The position numbers and the translations under genes are program-made. A stretch of DNA of 64,000 nucleotides from Micromonospora sp. WMMD1102. Lineage in GTDB: Bacteria; Actinomycetota; Actinomycetes; Mycobacteriales; Micromonosporaceae. Below are positions 63,643 to 64,000 of the stretch, in pieces. The notes under the pieces were generated by a model. It did not search any database. It was not told the origin of the DNA and saw only the letters and a program-made list of their open reading frames with translations. Position 1 is the stretch's first letter; every line of letters starts with the position of its first letter. Location of the stretch: positions 1,364,001-1,428,000 of the forward strand of contig NZ_JARUBN010000001.1 in assembly GCF_029626265.1 (NCBI RefSeq), read 5' to 3'.

Positions 63643-64000
63643 TCAGAACGCCGCGCGCAGGTGCTCGACGCGGGCCGGGCCGCTGCGGGCCGGGTACACC
63701 TCGACGACGTCGAACCGGACCTGCTCCGGATGTACGCCACTGCTCCGCAGCCACTCGACGGCCAACCGCCGCAACCGTTGTGCCTTGCTACCCAGCACCG
63801 CCTCGGCCGGAGTGCCGAACGCGTCGCCCCGCCGCGTCTTGACCTCGCAGAAGGCGAGGACGTCCCCCTCCCAGGCGATGATGTCGATCTCGCCCTGCGC
63901 GCACCGCCAGTTGCGGGCCACCACCCGCAGCCCGGCCTCGACCAGATGCCGTACGGCACACCGCTCCCCGTACGCGCCGATCGCCCGTCTCGCCGCTGTC
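63643..64000 (-). CDS. yraN: YraN/UPF0102 family nuclease-like protein, 5' end outside window
   Basis: The frame is open to the window edge, so the start is missing. Visible residues run from AIGAYGERCAVRHLVEAGLRVVARNWRC through GEIDIIAWEGDVLAFCEVKTRRGDAFG, the endonuclease-like fold core (Glu and Lys of a PD-(D/E)XK type site), to VRFDVVEVYPARSGPARVEHLRAAF. YraN often sits next to comM and dprA; here the lyase pseudogene intervenes. The precise function is unknown. Confidence 0.9.
   Translation of the reverse strand, partial: TAARRAIGAYGERCAVRHLVEAGLRVVARNWRCAQGEIDIIAWEGDVLAFCEVKTRRGDAFGTPAEAVLGSKAQRLRRLAVEWLRSSGVHPEQVRFDVVEVYPARSGPARVEHLRAAF

Overview
The window is 64 kb of very GC-rich DNA packed with genes that use GTG starts heavily, have 1- to 4-base stop/start overlaps and show strong third-position G/C bias. 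Gene content and order point to a high-GC actinobacterium, most likely a member of the Micromonosporaceae (Micromonospora and relatives). The supporting evidence is the actinobacterial order recG-rsmD-coaD, DUF177-rpmF-plsX-rnc-mutM-smc-ftsY, amt-glnK-glnD, ffh and rpsP-khpA-rimM-trmD-rplS-lepB-lepB-rnhB-DUF2469-yraN/comM/dprA/xerC, together with an N-terminally anchored FtsY. The genus is an inference; no 16S gene is present.

Layout. 1-14 kb: the end of a DAK2/FakA-like protein, recG, a sortase-anchored LPVTG surface protein, rsmD-coaD, a SepIVA/DivIVA-like coiled coil, and a tight lipid/RNA/DNA-repair operon (DUF177, rpmF, plsX, an unrecognised small gene, rnc, mutM). Two secreted or anchored proteins follow on the minus strand (a GH114-like lipoprotein and a CAP-domain protein). 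14-19 kb: a 64-residue coiled-coil gene, smc, a HAD phosphatase and a chagasin-like membrane protein. 19-27 kb is the most accessory part: a minus-strand three-gene unit (WXG100-type protein, WxG-headed papain-like protein, 128-residue partner) that looks like a type VII secretion substrate module, then DinB, TetR with a divergent ABC exporter, and a PhoD-like phosphodiesterase. 27-39 kb: ftsY, an APH-like kinase, the nitrogen operon amt-glnK-glnD behind a good GlnR box, an ABC transporter with a two-component system, and ffh. 39-47 kb: a frameshifted Uma2 nuclease gene, an amidohydrolase, proS, DUF402, and a LacI-controlled sugar ABC transporter operon that lacks its ATPase. 47-54 kb: the ribosome-maturation/translation cluster with two tandem signal peptidases. 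54-64 kb: a sulfite-oxidase-like protein, an M23 protein, a class V aminotransferase, GNAT, xerC-dprA-comM, a decayed threonine-aldolase-like gene, and the partial yraN at the right edge.

How the genes relate. Most of the window is housekeeping: SRP-dependent export (ffh, ftsY, lepB pair), translation, chromosome segregation (smc, xerC), DNA repair (recG, mutM, rnhB), DNA uptake (dprA, comM) and nitrogen sensing. Accessory or adaptive content is concentrated at 3.5-5.1, 11.5-13.5, 19.3-26.5, 33-37 and 43-47 kb.

A recurring peculiarity is the number of short tandem arrays, several with units divisible by three (6, 21, 24, 24, 27 and 33 bp), both between genes and inside coding sequences. A 55-bp double-palindromic element also occurs twice, and one copy ends exactly at the trmD start codon. 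No tRNA, rRNA, CRISPR array or insertion sequence was seen.
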